Source: a candidate division WS1 bacterium (lineage in GTDB: Bacteria; Armatimonadota; Zipacnadia; Zipacnadales; UBA5352). From it: a stretch of DNA of 33,808 bases. Below are positions 25,213 through 33,425 of the stretch, piece after piece; within the stretch, counting starts at the first letter, position 1, and every line of letters begins with the position of its first letter. Location of the stretch: contig JAAYJW010000080.1 of NCBI GenBank assembly GCA_012522765.1, positions 1 to 33,808 of the forward strand. The letters are read 5' to 3'. Under the pieces are notes generated by a model. That model saw only the letters and a program-made list of their open reading frames with translations. It had not been told where the DNA came from and did no database searches. Position numbers and translations under genes: made by a program.

Positions 25213-27144
25213 GTGAAGCTGCCGCTCGTCTTCGTGACACTGATCCTCACTTACCCTGTCCTCTCCCCTGCATTCGCGCAGGAGGCGCCCACCACTGCCG
25301 ATCTCGAAGCGGCAATCGCCCGGGCGGAACAGGCGGTGAGCGCGGATCACAATGCTGCGGTGCGCGCTGCGAACTTGCCGCTCGCGCGGCTCAAGCTGAA
25401 GAAGGCGCGGCTGGTCGAGGCCGGTGGCTGGTATGCCGGCGGTGATGCCTCCCGCGACATCAGCGAGGGCCTGCGGCTGGTGGAGCTTGCCGAACAGGGA
25501 GAGCGCTACGAGCCGCCGAAGGGCGTCCTCACGGAGCTTGCGTACATCGCGGAGAACGATGGCAGCGTTCAACCCTACTACGTGCACATCCCCGAAGCGT
25601 ATGATCCCGCTCGCCCATGGCCGCTCTTCGTCTTCCTGCATGGCTACGTGCCGAACATCAGCGTGCTCGACCCGTGGGTGCTGAGCGAAGAGGTCTGCGA
25701 CATCGCCGAGCGCAACGGCGCGATCCTCGTCCTCCCCTACGCCCGCCGCAACACGGACTTTCAGGGCGTCGGCGAGGTGGACGTCTATCGCGTGATAGAG
25801 GAGATGTCGCGCGGCTTCAACATTGACCCGATGCGCATCCATCTCTCCGGCGTCTCCATGGGCGGCATGGGCACGTGGACGATCGGCCTGCGGCAGCCGG
25901 GCTTCTTCGCGTCCGTTACGCCCATCTCCGGCCAGACCGACATGTTCCGCTGGTGGGGCTGGAATCGGGAGGCCATGACGACCTTCAAGCAGTTCCTCGT
26001 GGAGTGGGACAACGCGGAGGAGATGGCGCCGAACGCGCGCGGGCAGAGCTTCTTCGTCCAGCACGGTGAGCTTGACCACCTGATCCCGGTGATCGAATCG
26101 CGCTCGATGGTGGAGAAGGTGAGGGCGCTGGGGATCCCGATCGACTACTACGAGTTCCCCGGCGAGAGCCACTACATCTACTGGGACACACCGTGCTACG
26201 AGAACGCGTGGAGTTGGAGCCGCGACCGCGTGCTGGACCCGTGCCCGCGCCACGTCACCTTCCGCTGCTTCTCCCTTAACTACAACCGTGCGCACTGGCT
26301 CACGATCGATCGCCTCAAGCGCTGGGGCACTCCGGCAATGGTGGATGCCACCGTCGCCGAAGACGGCGGCCGCCTCGACATAAGGTGCGAGAACGTGGCG
26401 GCGCTGACGATTGATCTCGCCACCTGCCCGCTACGCCCGGACGAGCAGTTCGGTGTCACTGTGAACGGCACTCAGCACCAGGTGCAGCCCGAAGACGGCA
26501 GACTTATCATCGAGATCGCGCCCGCTCCGGCGCAGCAGTGGCCGCCGCTGAAGGGTCGTGGCCTCTGCGGCCCGGCCGAGGATGTCTTCAACACGCCCTT
26601 CATCGTCGTGCAGGGGACTGCCGGCGATGATGCGCAGGACCTCGACCTGGCGCAGAAGGTCGGCGCCTGGGCGGACGAGTGGGATCGTTTCGCGGATGGC
26701 CAGCCGCGTGTCTGCACCGACGAGGAGCTTGAACCCTGGCAGATCGAACAGATGAACCTGGTGCTCTTCGGTACGCCCGAAACGAACTCGGTGCTGGCGC
26801 GGCTCGCCGACCGTCTGCCGGTCGAGATCGACGACGGGCGCTTCAGCATCCTCGGCCGCAGCTTCGAGGGCGACCACCTCGGCCTCGTACTCTGCTATCC
26901 GAACCCCGAGCAGCAGGATCGCTACGTGCTGGTCTACTCAGGGCCGCTATACGGGCGGAGGCTGTCGATCAATCATAAGCACGACATGCTGCCGGACTTC
27001 CTGATCTTCGACAGCACCCGCTTTACCACCGGCGACACCGAGGCGAACGTCTTCGGCGGCTGGTTCGATGTTGACTGGCAGCCGAAGAGCGACCTCGCGT
27101 GGGAGGGCGATGAGACGCGGGCGCCGCTCATGCCTGAGGGGTAG
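25213..27144 (+). CDS. Secreted alpha/beta-hydrolase (CE1/prolyl-oligopeptidase-like esterase)
   Basis: The protein is 643 residues from GTG 25213, chosen for the GGAGGGG site 6 bases upstream and the signal peptide that follows directly (PLVFVTLILTYPVLSPAFA). Residues 25-100 form a helical N-region. Residues 120-330 are the hydrolase: PLFVFLHGYV (oxyanion region), nucleophile Ser215 in GVSMGGMG, Asp288 in HGELDHLIP and His320 in GESHYIYW. This matches feruloyl esterase/PHB-depolymerase-like enzymes. Residues 335-640 are a second, beta-rich part with an alternating fold (NLVLFGTPETNSVLARLADRLP, LGLVLCYPNPEQQDRYVLVYSG), as found in large uncharacterised secreted hydrolases of Planctomycetes-like bacteria. 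It likely deacylates plant or microbial glycans outside the cell. Confidence 0.88.
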   Translation: MKLPLVFVTLILTYPVLSPAFAQEAPTTADLEAAIARAEQAVSADHNAAVRAANLPLARLKLKKARLVEAGGWYAGGDASRDISEGLRLVELAEQGERYEPPKGVLTELAYIAENDGSVQPYYVHIPEAYDPARPWPLFVFLHGYVPNISVLDPWVLSEEVCDIAERNGAILVLPYARRNTDFQGVGEVDVYRVIEEMSRGFNIDPMRIHLSGVSMGGMGTWTIGLRQPGFFASVTPISGQTDMFRWWGWNREAMTTFKQFLVEWDNAEEMAPNARGQSFFVQHGELDHLIPVIESRSMVEKVRALGIPIDYYEFPGESHYIYWDTPCYENAWSWSRDRVLDPCPRHVTFRCFSLNYNRAHWLTIDRLKRWGTPAMVDATVAEDGGRLDIRCENVAALTIDLATCPLRPDEQFGVTVNGTQHQVQPEDGRLIIEIAPAPAQQWPPLKGRGLCGPAEDVFNTPFIVVQGTAGDDAQDLDLAQKVGAWADEWDRFADGQPRVCTDEELEPWQIEQMNLVLFGTPETNSVLARLADRLPVEIDDGRFSILGRSFEGDHLGLVLCYPNPEQQDRYVLVYSGPLYGRRLSINHKHDMLPDFLIFDSTRFTTGDTEANVFGGWFDVDWQPKSDLAWEGDETRAPLMPEG

Positions 27145-27245
27145 GCGCCTACAGGAGCGCCACCATTTGCCGGAGTGAGGCGTGAGTGGTGCCAGTCTGG
27201 CCTGGCAGAGGATTCCGGCGTGCCCGGAGTGAATAGCTCGCCATC

Positions 27246-28658
27246 ATGACAGTGAACAGAACGATCCTTGAGCCGCAACGCGAACTGCCGGTAGCCGGAG
27301 CTTACGACGTAGTCGTGGCGGGAGGCGGGCCCGGTGGTATCGCCGCAGCCGTGGCGGCCGCCCGAGCCGGTGCGAAGACACTCCTGCTGGAGCGATACGG
27401 CTTCCTCGGTGGGATCGCCACCGCCGGGTGGGTGGACCTGCTGCTAGGCATCTCCCCTGCGGCGACCGGAGAGATGGTCGTCGGCGGGGTCTTCCGCGAA
27501 TTGGTGGATGGCATGGCGGACCTCGGCTGCGCGCGCCCCTTCGATGAGGGCGTAAAGAGCGGGCGAATCCCCTTCGAACCGGAGGCCTTCAAGCTGGTGG
27601 CCGATGCCCTCGTGCTCGGAAGCGGCGCCGATCTGCTGCTGCACTCGAACGTCGGCGAAGTGATCGTTGAGGGCGACCGCTTACGCGCGATCGTGCTGGA
27701 GGGCAAGTCCGGTGCGCGAGCGGTCGAGGCGAAGGTCTTCGTGGATGCTACCGGCGACGCCGATCTCGTGGCGCGAGCAGGCGCTCGGTGGGAGATGGGC
27801 CGCCCCGGTGACGGTCGCGTGCAGGCGATGAGCCTCATAATGCAGATGGGCGGCCTCGATGTCGAGCGGGTTCCCACGCGCGGTGGCGCCGATGACGCCG
27901 AGGCGAAGGCCCTGATGCGCGAAGCGATGCTCCGTGGCCTGCGAGCGTACCGGTGGGCGACTCCCGAACTCAGTCCCGACCTGCGCCAGGACTCGCTTGC
28001 GTTCAACGTGACGCACCTGAGCGGCAATCCGATTGACGCCGGCGATCTCACACGCGCGGAAGTCCAGGGGCGCCGGGATGCGTGGGAGATCGGGCGTTGG
28101 ATGCAGGAGACCGTGCCGGGGATGGAGCGTGCGCACCTGCAGCTTACCGCGCACATGGTTGGCGTGCGTGAGAGCCGCTGCATGGTGGGCATTGAGACCG
28201 TCACGGGTGAGGACGTCGTGACGGGCCGCAAGCGCGAGGATGCCATCGCGCGCTGCACCTTCGGCCTCGACGTCCACTGCCCGATGGCCCACACCGGCCC
28301 GGAGGCAGTTCAGGTGGGCGGTGTCGCCTGCCGTGCCACCTGCAGGAAGAAGGACTGCGTGATGTTCACGCGCTACCCGGAGTATCTTCCGCGGCAGGGA
28401 CACACGGGCGAGCGTTCGTGGTATGACATCCCCTACGGGGCGCTGGTGTGTGCGGATCTGCGCAACCTGCTCGCCTGCGGGCGCTGCCTGTCGGCGGACC
28501 ATCTCGCGATGGCGTCGCTGCGGGTGATGGGTCCGGCGATGGCGACCGGACAGGCAGCCGGTGAAGCGGCGGCGATGGCGGCGCCCGACGGTGATGCCGG
28601 GGCCGTCAACGTCGCGGAACTTCAGCGGCGGCTGCGGGACTGTGGAGCCGCCATCTAA
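27246..28658 (+). CDS. FAD-dependent oxidoreductase (FAD_oxidored/GlcD-unrelated type)
   Basis: The protein is 470 residues from ATG 27246; GGAGTGA lies somewhat far upstream. The FAD-binding start is YDVVVAGGGPGGIAAAVAAA then TLLLERYGFLGGIATAG, the opening of the PF12831-type family, with VFVDATGDADLVARAGA about residue 165 and a C-terminal FAD loop LLACGRCLSADHLAMASLRV. Residues about 365-380 carry a Cys cluster (ACRATCRKKDC) in a variable insert. There is no signal peptide. Members are common beside sugar-degradation genes, presumably oxidising sugar or polyol derivatives, but the substrate is unknown. It follows the esterase by about 100 bp and may be a separate unit. Confidence 0.88.
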   Translation: MTVNRTILEPQRELPVAGAYDVVVAGGGPGGIAAAVAAARAGAKTLLLERYGFLGGIATAGWVDLLLGISPAATGEMVVGGVFRELVDGMADLGCARPFDEGVKSGRIPFEPEAFKLVADALVLGSGADLLLHSNVGEVIVEGDRLRAIVLEGKSGARAVEAKVFVDATGDADLVARAGARWEMGRPGDGRVQAMSLIMQMGGLDVERVPTRGGADDAEAKALMREAMLRGLRAYRWATPELSPDLRQDSLAFNVTHLSGNPIDAGDLTRAEVQGRRDAWEIGRWMQETVPGMERAHLQLTAHMVGVRESRCMVGIETVTGEDVVTGRKREDAIARCTFGLDVHCPMAHTGPEAVQVGGVACRATCRKKDCVMFTRYPEYLPRQGHTGERSWYDIPYGALVCADLRNLLACGRCLSADHLAMASLRVMGPAMATGQAAGEAAAMAAPDGDAGAVNVAELQRRLRDCGAAI

Positions 28659-28735
28659 CGCGCGCCTGCACCTGCAGATGAACGCCTCTGGTGGCCTCTG
28701 CGGGGTATTCTCGCGCTTTTCCGCGCTGCAGCGGC

Positions 28736-28764
28736 TTGCATTTCCCGGCGATTTCGGGTAGAGT
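28736..28764 (+). promoter_or_regulatory. Sigma70-type promoter of the GyrA-CTD-like gene
   Basis: TTGCAT (28736-28741) and TAGAGT (28759-28764) have a 17-base spacer. The start would fall near 28771, about 40 bp before ATG 28812, with AAAGGAG in between. Consensus match only. Confidence 0.55.
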
Positions 28765-28811
28765 CGCGCATGAGGAGCAACCGACTACATACGAGTAAAG
28801 GAGACGATACC

Positions 28812-29117
28812 ATGGCTGTTATGGCACTGGTCATCACGAAGAACGGTTACGGCAAGCTGGTCTCAATCGACGAGTTCAGGGAGCAGAAGCGCGGCGGCGG
28901 CGGCGTCACGGGCTTCAAGGTCACTGAGGACACCGGCACTGTCGAGGCCGTTGTGCGCGTCGAGACCGGCAAGGGCGAGCGGGTGCTCATCTACACGGCG
29001 CAGGGCAAGGCCATCCTGACCCCCGTCGATGACATCTCCGAGCGCAGCCGGTCGGCGGGCGGCGTCAAGCTCATCAACCTCGCAGAGGGCGACGAAGTAG
29101 CTGGCGCGGCCTTCTAG
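28812..29117 (+). CDS. Stand-alone two-blade GyrA C-terminal-domain protein
   Basis: The protein is 101 residues from ATG 28812 with AAAGGAG 8 bases upstream. It aligns by eye with the beta-pinwheel repeats of the DNA gyrase A C-terminal domain: VITKNGYGKLVSIDEFREQ, then GyrA box QKRGGGG (Gln25-Gly31; consensus Q-R/K-R-G-G-x-G), VEAVVRVETGKGERVLIYT, GKAILTPVDDISERSRSAGG and VKLINLAEGDEVAGAAF. Full GyrA has about six blades after an 500-residue breakage-reunion domain; here only about two blades exist, with their own promoter and ribosome site. The box is the DNA-wrapping element in gyrase, so DNA binding or modulation of gyrase is possible. It is followed by two hairpins. It is not a fragment of a neighbouring gyrA; no other gyrase sequence is in the window. 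Confidence 0.85.
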   Translation: MAVMALVITKNGYGKLVSIDEFREQKRGGGGVTGFKVTEDTGTVEAVVRVETGKGERVLIYTAQGKAILTPVDDISERSRSAGGVKLINLAEGDEVAGAAF

Positions 29118-29143
29118 GTCGATTGTTCCAACGCCTGTCAGAG

Positions 29144-29169
29144 GCCGGCGGCGATCCATCGTCGCCGGC
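29144..29169 (+). terminator. Hairpin after the GyrA-CTD-like gene
   Basis: GCCGGCGGCGA (29144-29154) and TCGTCGCCGGC (29159-29169) form an 11-bp stem with one G-U pair and a 4-base loop, 27 bp after the stop. The tail TTCGCCATG is not U-rich. A candidate terminator. Confidence 0.55.
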
Positions 29170-29205
29170 TTCGCCATGTACGACCACCCGGCGCTTCATG
29201 GCAAA

Positions 29206-29259
29206 CGCCCCCCGGCATTGTGATGGTGTCTCAGATGATAGGACACCTGCCGGGGGGCG
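29206..29259. repeat. Long bulged hairpin between convergent genes
   Basis: CGCCCCCCGGCA (29206-29217) pairs perfectly with TGCCGGGGGGCG (29248-29259); inside, after a 7-base bulge, GGTGTC (29225-29230) pairs with GACACC (29242-29247). The outer arm alone is 12 bp. It could be a terminator serving both strands or a palindromic mobile unit. Confidence 0.6.
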
Positions 29260-29286
29260 GTTAGTTCCCGCGTACGGCAAACGGAG

Positions 29287-29324
29287 ACGGCACAGGCCGG
29301 CGCGGGGGTCGGCCTCCTCAACGG
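29287..29324 (-). repeat. Palindromic interspersed repeat, copy C
   Basis: Reverse-complement match to copy A at 7891-7932: ACGGCACAGGCCGGC, GCGGGGGTCGGCCT, CCTCAACGG. Some changes (T to C in one arm) swap an A-T for a G-C partner or leave a G-T pair. It sits directly after the stop of the DUF4091 gene at 29327. Confidence 0.65.
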
Positions 29325-29326
29325 CA

Positions 29327-31009
29327 CTACCGGCCCTCGATCATCTCCGCGAGGCGCTCGCGAGCTTTCGCGTAATCGGACTGGTCCTTGCTCCAGTCCT
29401 GGAATGAGGTGGTGATATCCGCGACGATCTCGTCCACCTGCGCTTCCGAGTTCGGCACTCGCACGACCTCCATCCGCTCAGCTCCCATCACCGTCTGGAT
29501 GCCACCGGTGCCCCCGGAAGCGGCCGCCATCACCATGTACTCGTAGTCCTCCATCGCCTCGCGCACGAGCTTCAGGCGGATTGACGAGACCGGCCCGTCG
29601 AGCCCCGCCGGCTGCCCGGGGTAGAGCAGCATCCCCTCGCCCCAGTAGCGCTCGCGGAACAGTGGCGCCTCCCAGACGCCCTCCATCGTCTCGGGCACCC
29701 AGTAGACGCTCGACCAGTAGAGGAAGCCGGTGATGTCGTAGTGCCAGCTTGTCCAGAACGGCGCCCGGAAGTGCAGCGGGTCCATGTCTATCTGCCACCA
29801 TGGAGTGCCCTCAGGTCCCTGGCAGAGGGCGGTGTAGCTCCACAGCCTCTCCCCCAGCGCCAGCCGCTCCTCAGCCGTCGGCTCGTCAAACAGCCCCCAC
29901 AGCGGGCACCAGATGTCCACCGCGCCGTAGAGGTCGCCCCACTCCGGCTTGCTGGGCTTCGTCTGCTCGGTGCACATGCGCGCGATCTCCGGATCGGCCT
30001 CGTGGATCAGCGCGCCCTCCTGGCGGACGATCTCATACTCCTCGGCGTCGTTCGGCTCGTCCTTCATGTAGATGTAGCCGAGGTCCAGGTAGCCCATGCC
30101 ACGCAGCCACTCGGCGTTTGCGGCGAGGAACGCCTTCGCCTTCTCGGGATCGTCCCGATACGAGAACGGCATCCGCAGAGCGTTGACGTGCTTCTCTTCG
30201 ACCAGCTGGCGCATCCACTCGTCCTCGCCGTCCACCTGCAGGCCATCCTCCGGCGTCCATGCGGGCCAGAGTTTCCCGAACGAGCTTGGCATAGCACGAT
30301 GCGCCAGGAACTCGTCGATGTAGAGGCGCTCGATGGCCGCGAACTCCTCGCTTGAGGCGTCCATCCCGATGGCTTTCGCTACGCGGCTGCCGAGGCCACC
30401 GAAGTTCGACCGCATGGAGGTCTCGGCGGGAAGTTCGAAGTCCCACACGCGAAGCTCCACCGGCACCTGCGCGAGTTCAATGTCGCCCGCAGCGACGGTG
30501 ATGCTGCCGACGTACTTGCCCGCTTCGGTGCCCGGTGGCACGAACAGGTCCACCCACACTTCGGCGTTCTCGCCCGGCTCCACGTCGAATGGAGCTGCAT
30601 CGTAGGTGGCGCCGGAAAGCTCCTCGCCCGTCTGCGGGTGGCGGAACGGGATCAGTGCGTCGGGATAGTAGCCGACCGGGTTCTCCGTCCGGTAGCTGGG
30701 CTCCGTCACATTGACGTAGTGGGCCCGGTAGAGCGTGAGGTTGAAGGCGGAGATCGCTCCACCCGGGCCGTTGAGGCTGCTTGTCACCACATGGACGTTG
30801 CGAAGTGGCCGATCGCCGGCGTGCACGATCAGCCGGAAGGGCTCGTATTCATTCGCCGCCGCGCGCAACTGTGCCGACGGCTGTTCGCGCGGCGGTGTGT
30901 CCCTGAGCACGCGCTCCCATGGCGAAGCGACCCAGACCGTTGCATCCTGCTGGGCGAACGCCGCCAGCGGCAGCAGCGCCAGCATGACAATCAGTAGCGG
31001 TACCTGCAT
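29327..31009 (-). CDS. Secreted DUF4091 protein
   Basis: The protein is 560 residues from ATG 31009 with GGGAGG 8 bases upstream. The signal peptide MQVPLLIVMLALLPLAAFAQ is followed by a beta-sandwich region (AAANEYEPFRLIVHAG, VPPGTEAGKYVGSITVAAG), then a barrel-like part with LGYIYMKDEPNDAEEYEIV, where Asp-Glu in MKDEP sits at the likely active site, and AVDIWCPLWG. The DUF4091 end is GEGMLLYPGQPAGLDGPVSS then IRLKLVREAMEDYEYMVMAA. It lacks the binding module found in the other DUF4091 protein here (10169-12421). Glycan hydrolysis is presumed from fold; no substrate is known. It lies 36 bp downstream of the 31046-33328 gene, so the pair is an operon. Confidence 0.85.
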   Translation of the reverse strand: MQVPLLIVMLALLPLAAFAQQDATVWVASPWERVLRDTPPREQPSAQLRAAANEYEPFRLIVHAGDRPLRNVHVVTSSLNGPGGAISAFNLTLYRAHYVNVTEPSYRTENPVGYYPDALIPFRHPQTGEELSGATYDAAPFDVEPGENAEVWVDLFVPPGTEAGKYVGSITVAAGDIELAQVPVELRVWDFELPAETSMRSNFGGLGSRVAKAIGMDASSEEFAAIERLYIDEFLAHRAMPSSFGKLWPAWTPEDGLQVDGEDEWMRQLVEEKHVNALRMPFSYRDDPEKAKAFLAANAEWLRGMGYLDLGYIYMKDEPNDAEEYEIVRQEGALIHEADPEIARMCTEQTKPSKPEWGDLYGAVDIWCPLWGLFDEPTAEERLALGERLWSYTALCQGPEGTPWWQIDMDPLHFRAPFWTSWHYDITGFLYWSSVYWVPETMEGVWEAPLFRERYWGEGMLLYPGQPAGLDGPVSSIRLKLVREAMEDYEYMVMAAASGGTGGIQTVMGAERMEVVRVPNSEAQVDEIVADITTSFQDWSKDQSDYAKARERLAEMIEGR

Positions 31010-31045
31010 GATACTGCCTCCCTGTCTCCTTCGGCTATTCTAGAG

Positions 31046-33328
31046 CTACTTTACATGCAGCAAACGTGCCGCTTCGTCTCCCAGCGGCACGGTCAAGGTG
31101 CCATTCGCAGCGACCTGAAGCGTCTTCCCGGTGTCGAGATCCGTGGCGGTCATCGCCGCGTTGACCGGTAGCCGCACACTGACGCTACCGCCGCTCTCGC
31201 CGAGGTAGTCCGCGACGAGGATGACCATCTCGCCGCCTGAGGCCACGCCGCTGATGCGCCCCGGACCCTGCACCTGCGCACCCTCAAGCAACTCGCCAGA
31301 CGCCAGCAGGTCCTCCACCGGCGCGAGGTTGCGGATCACGCGCGAATACCCGGCCAGAAGTTCGGCATCCCACAGCCTTCCCGACCAGAAGTTCATCCCG
31401 GTCGAGCCATTGGCGAAGCACTCCAGGAGCGCGTAGCGGAAGCGCTCGCCGGAGTAGGTGCCGGCATCGCCGGGGCTGATCCAGGGCAGCACGTCCGGCT
31501 CCGGCAGCAGTTCGCGACACTCTCGCGCCTCATTGCCGACATGCATGATGTGATGCGCGTAAAGAGGCGTGTAGGTCGAGGGCTGCGCGCTCTGCAGATA
31601 CTCCGGGTAGAGGAGGTTGAAGGGCCAGGTGAATTGATAGTCCCGGCGCGGGTCCCAGTCGTAGACGCCGAACTCCATCTCCGGCCCACCGGCCTCCGCC
31701 ACGGCCGCGCGCATTGCCTCTACCGCGCTCGACCACATCTCATAGCCCTTCTGAAGCTGCCACTCCTCCCACGTCTCGCAGCCACTGGCGGCGAAGTCGG
31801 CTTTGCAGCGCGTGCATTTCTGTGCATCTACCGGCCCTCGCCAACTCCACAGCTCAATGTCCGCGAAGACGTAGTCCGGGAGCGCCATTGCGCACTGGTC
31901 GGCGACACGCTCAAGCTCCGCCTGATAGTACTGCCCGCGGTAGCTCGGGCAGAGGCGAGTGCCCTGGGTGCCGTCCTCGAACTGGCAGAAGACCTCGTCC
32001 GCCTTCTCCACGCGATGGAAAGTCGAGTCGATGTTGAGCAGCTTGAAGCCATCCTCGCGCGCCTGATCCCACACCGCCCACTGATCGTCGCCCTCCGCAT
32101 CGCCGCGCAGGGGCATCCAGTGGACGTGCGTCGAGATGGTGTTGAGGCCCAGGTGCTTGAATGCCTCCAGTGCCTCCGGCCATGTCACCAGCGAGCCGAC
32201 GCTGTACCAGCTAAGCCCGACGATGAGTTGCTCGGGGCGCGGGGTCTCCGGCACCTCGATCGCCCGCAGCGGCACTGCTACAGTCGGCCCCGAGGCGCCA
32301 TCTGCGTATGTCAGCGCATAGCGCAGTTCGCCCTCGCTGCCGTCCTCCCAGTCGCCGCGGAGGAAGATGCGCCCCCACGTCTTGGTCGATTCGGTGGCGT
32401 TCGCCGACCACTCGTAGCGAGTCCAGCCATCGGCGATGGCGGCGCCCTCCACGGTGGAGAGCGGTTCGGCGGGTTCCGCCTCGCTGCCACGCCCGAAGCC
32501 GCCTCCATCAACAAGCTCCACGCCGGGTGGCAACTCCAGCGCGACGGTGACCTCTTCGCCCGCGAACTCAGGTGGGACGGTCATGCCCACCGGATTCGGG
32601 GTGTTGATGTTCGTGGTGAAGCAAAGATAGGGCTTGTGCATGTGCATCTGCGGGCGGGTGAGCGAGAAGTCCGTCACCGGCAGCGCCGCAAGATCCACCG
32701 CGGCCGCATCGTGCCCGCCGCGGAAGACGTACATCTCATCGGAGACCGTGAGGCCGGTGCCGTAGAGGCGCAGACCCACGAAGCGCCCGCGGGTGCTCAG
32801 GTCCTCGAAGCGGAAGCGATGCACCCACGACTGCCCATCGTGCGGAGGCACTCCGAAGCGCTCATTATCCTCCGGATCGAAGGTGGAGTACATGGCGACG
32901 CGCCGGTAGACCTCTCCATCGTCGCTGACAAGCGCCTCAAGCCACACCGGCGTGCAGATTCCCGGCTGAGGTGAGCCGCCCTGGATGCGGATCGCGATCT
33001 CGCGGATCGGCTCCACCTGCCCGAGGTCGAGACCGAGGTTCGCCAGGCCGCCGTAGCCCCAGCCGACGCACTTGCTCTGGAACCACAGGCTCCCCTGCGG
33101 GTGATCCGAAAGCTGCCCGTCCGTCAGATCGACCGGGTCGGTATCCTCAGCCTTCGTCAGGCGGTAGTCCGGGAGGGGCGCATAGGAGACCACCTTGCCC
33201 AGCGCGATGTTCTGCGCCGGATCGAGGTCACCCGGCTCGGGCTCCCATCCAGGGTGCGTCTCCTCCTGCGCATTGCAGATCACGCATATCATCGCGAACA
33301 AGAGCAGCGCCAGAAGCGTTGGACGCAT
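31046..33328 (-). CDS. Secreted protein with discoidin-like N-domain and TIM-barrel-like core
   Basis: The protein is 760 residues from ATG 33328, chosen because the signal peptide RPTLLALLLFAMICVICNAQ starts there; 69 in-frame residues upstream look non-coding. The ribosome site (AAAGGGA) is a little distant. Residues 35-215 resemble an F5/8 type C (discoidin) domain: NIALGKVVSYAP, LTDGQLSDHPQG and GLDLGQVEPIREIAIRIQGG. Residues about 400-700 look like a barrel: EQLIVGLSWYSVGSLVTWPE, LGLNTISTHVHWMPLRGD, YVFADIELWSWRG followed by QKCTRCKADF, and EFGVYDWDPRRDYQF. The Asp-x-Glu in FADIELW and the Cys-x2-Cys after it parallel other proteins of this window. The C-terminal 90 residues are beta-rich. 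It is probably a glycan-binding hydrolase of unknown family, divergent from the next gene across 97 bp. Confidence 0.78.
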   Translation of the reverse strand: MRPTLLALLLFAMICVICNAQEETHPGWEPEPGDLDPAQNIALGKVVSYAPLPDYRLTKAEDTDPVDLTDGQLSDHPQGSLWFQSKCVGWGYGGLANLGLDLGQVEPIREIAIRIQGGSPQPGICTPVWLEALVSDDGEVYRRVAMYSTFDPEDNERFGVPPHDGQSWVHRFRFEDLSTRGRFVGLRLYGTGLTVSDEMYVFRGGHDAAAVDLAALPVTDFSLTRPQMHMHKPYLCFTTNINTPNPVGMTVPPEFAGEEVTVALELPPGVELVDGGGFGRGSEAEPAEPLSTVEGAAIADGWTRYEWSANATESTKTWGRIFLRGDWEDGSEGELRYALTYADGASGPTVAVPLRAIEVPETPRPEQLIVGLSWYSVGSLVTWPEALEAFKHLGLNTISTHVHWMPLRGDAEGDDQWAVWDQAREDGFKLLNIDSTFHRVEKADEVFCQFEDGTQGTRLCPSYRGQYYQAELERVADQCAMALPDYVFADIELWSWRGPVDAQKCTRCKADFAASGCETWEEWQLQKGYEMWSSAVEAMRAAVAEAGGPEMEFGVYDWDPRRDYQFTWPFNLLYPEYLQSAQPSTYTPLYAHHIMHVGNEARECRELLPEPDVLPWISPGDAGTYSGERFRYALLECFANGSTGMNFWSGRLWDAELLAGYSRVIRNLAPVEDLLASGELLEGAQVQGPGRISGVASGGEMVILVADYLGESGGSVSVRLPVNAAMTATDLDTGKTLQVAANGTLTVPLGDEAARLLHVK

Positions 33329-33425
33329 CGCTATCACTTTCCCTTTGCGCCCGCCCGGCAGGTTCACCAGACCGGCGGCGCGAATAAGATGCTGCCCACC
33401 ATACGCAACAACCGAGGTGAGGATA

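Noticed and set aside
33345-33362. LPGGRKG encoded just upstream of the 31046-33328 gene, matching the prepilin leader LPGGRKG at 14199-14219
   Set aside because: Only about 18 bases agree and no FTLIELL segment follows, so it is too short to call a prepilin remnant.
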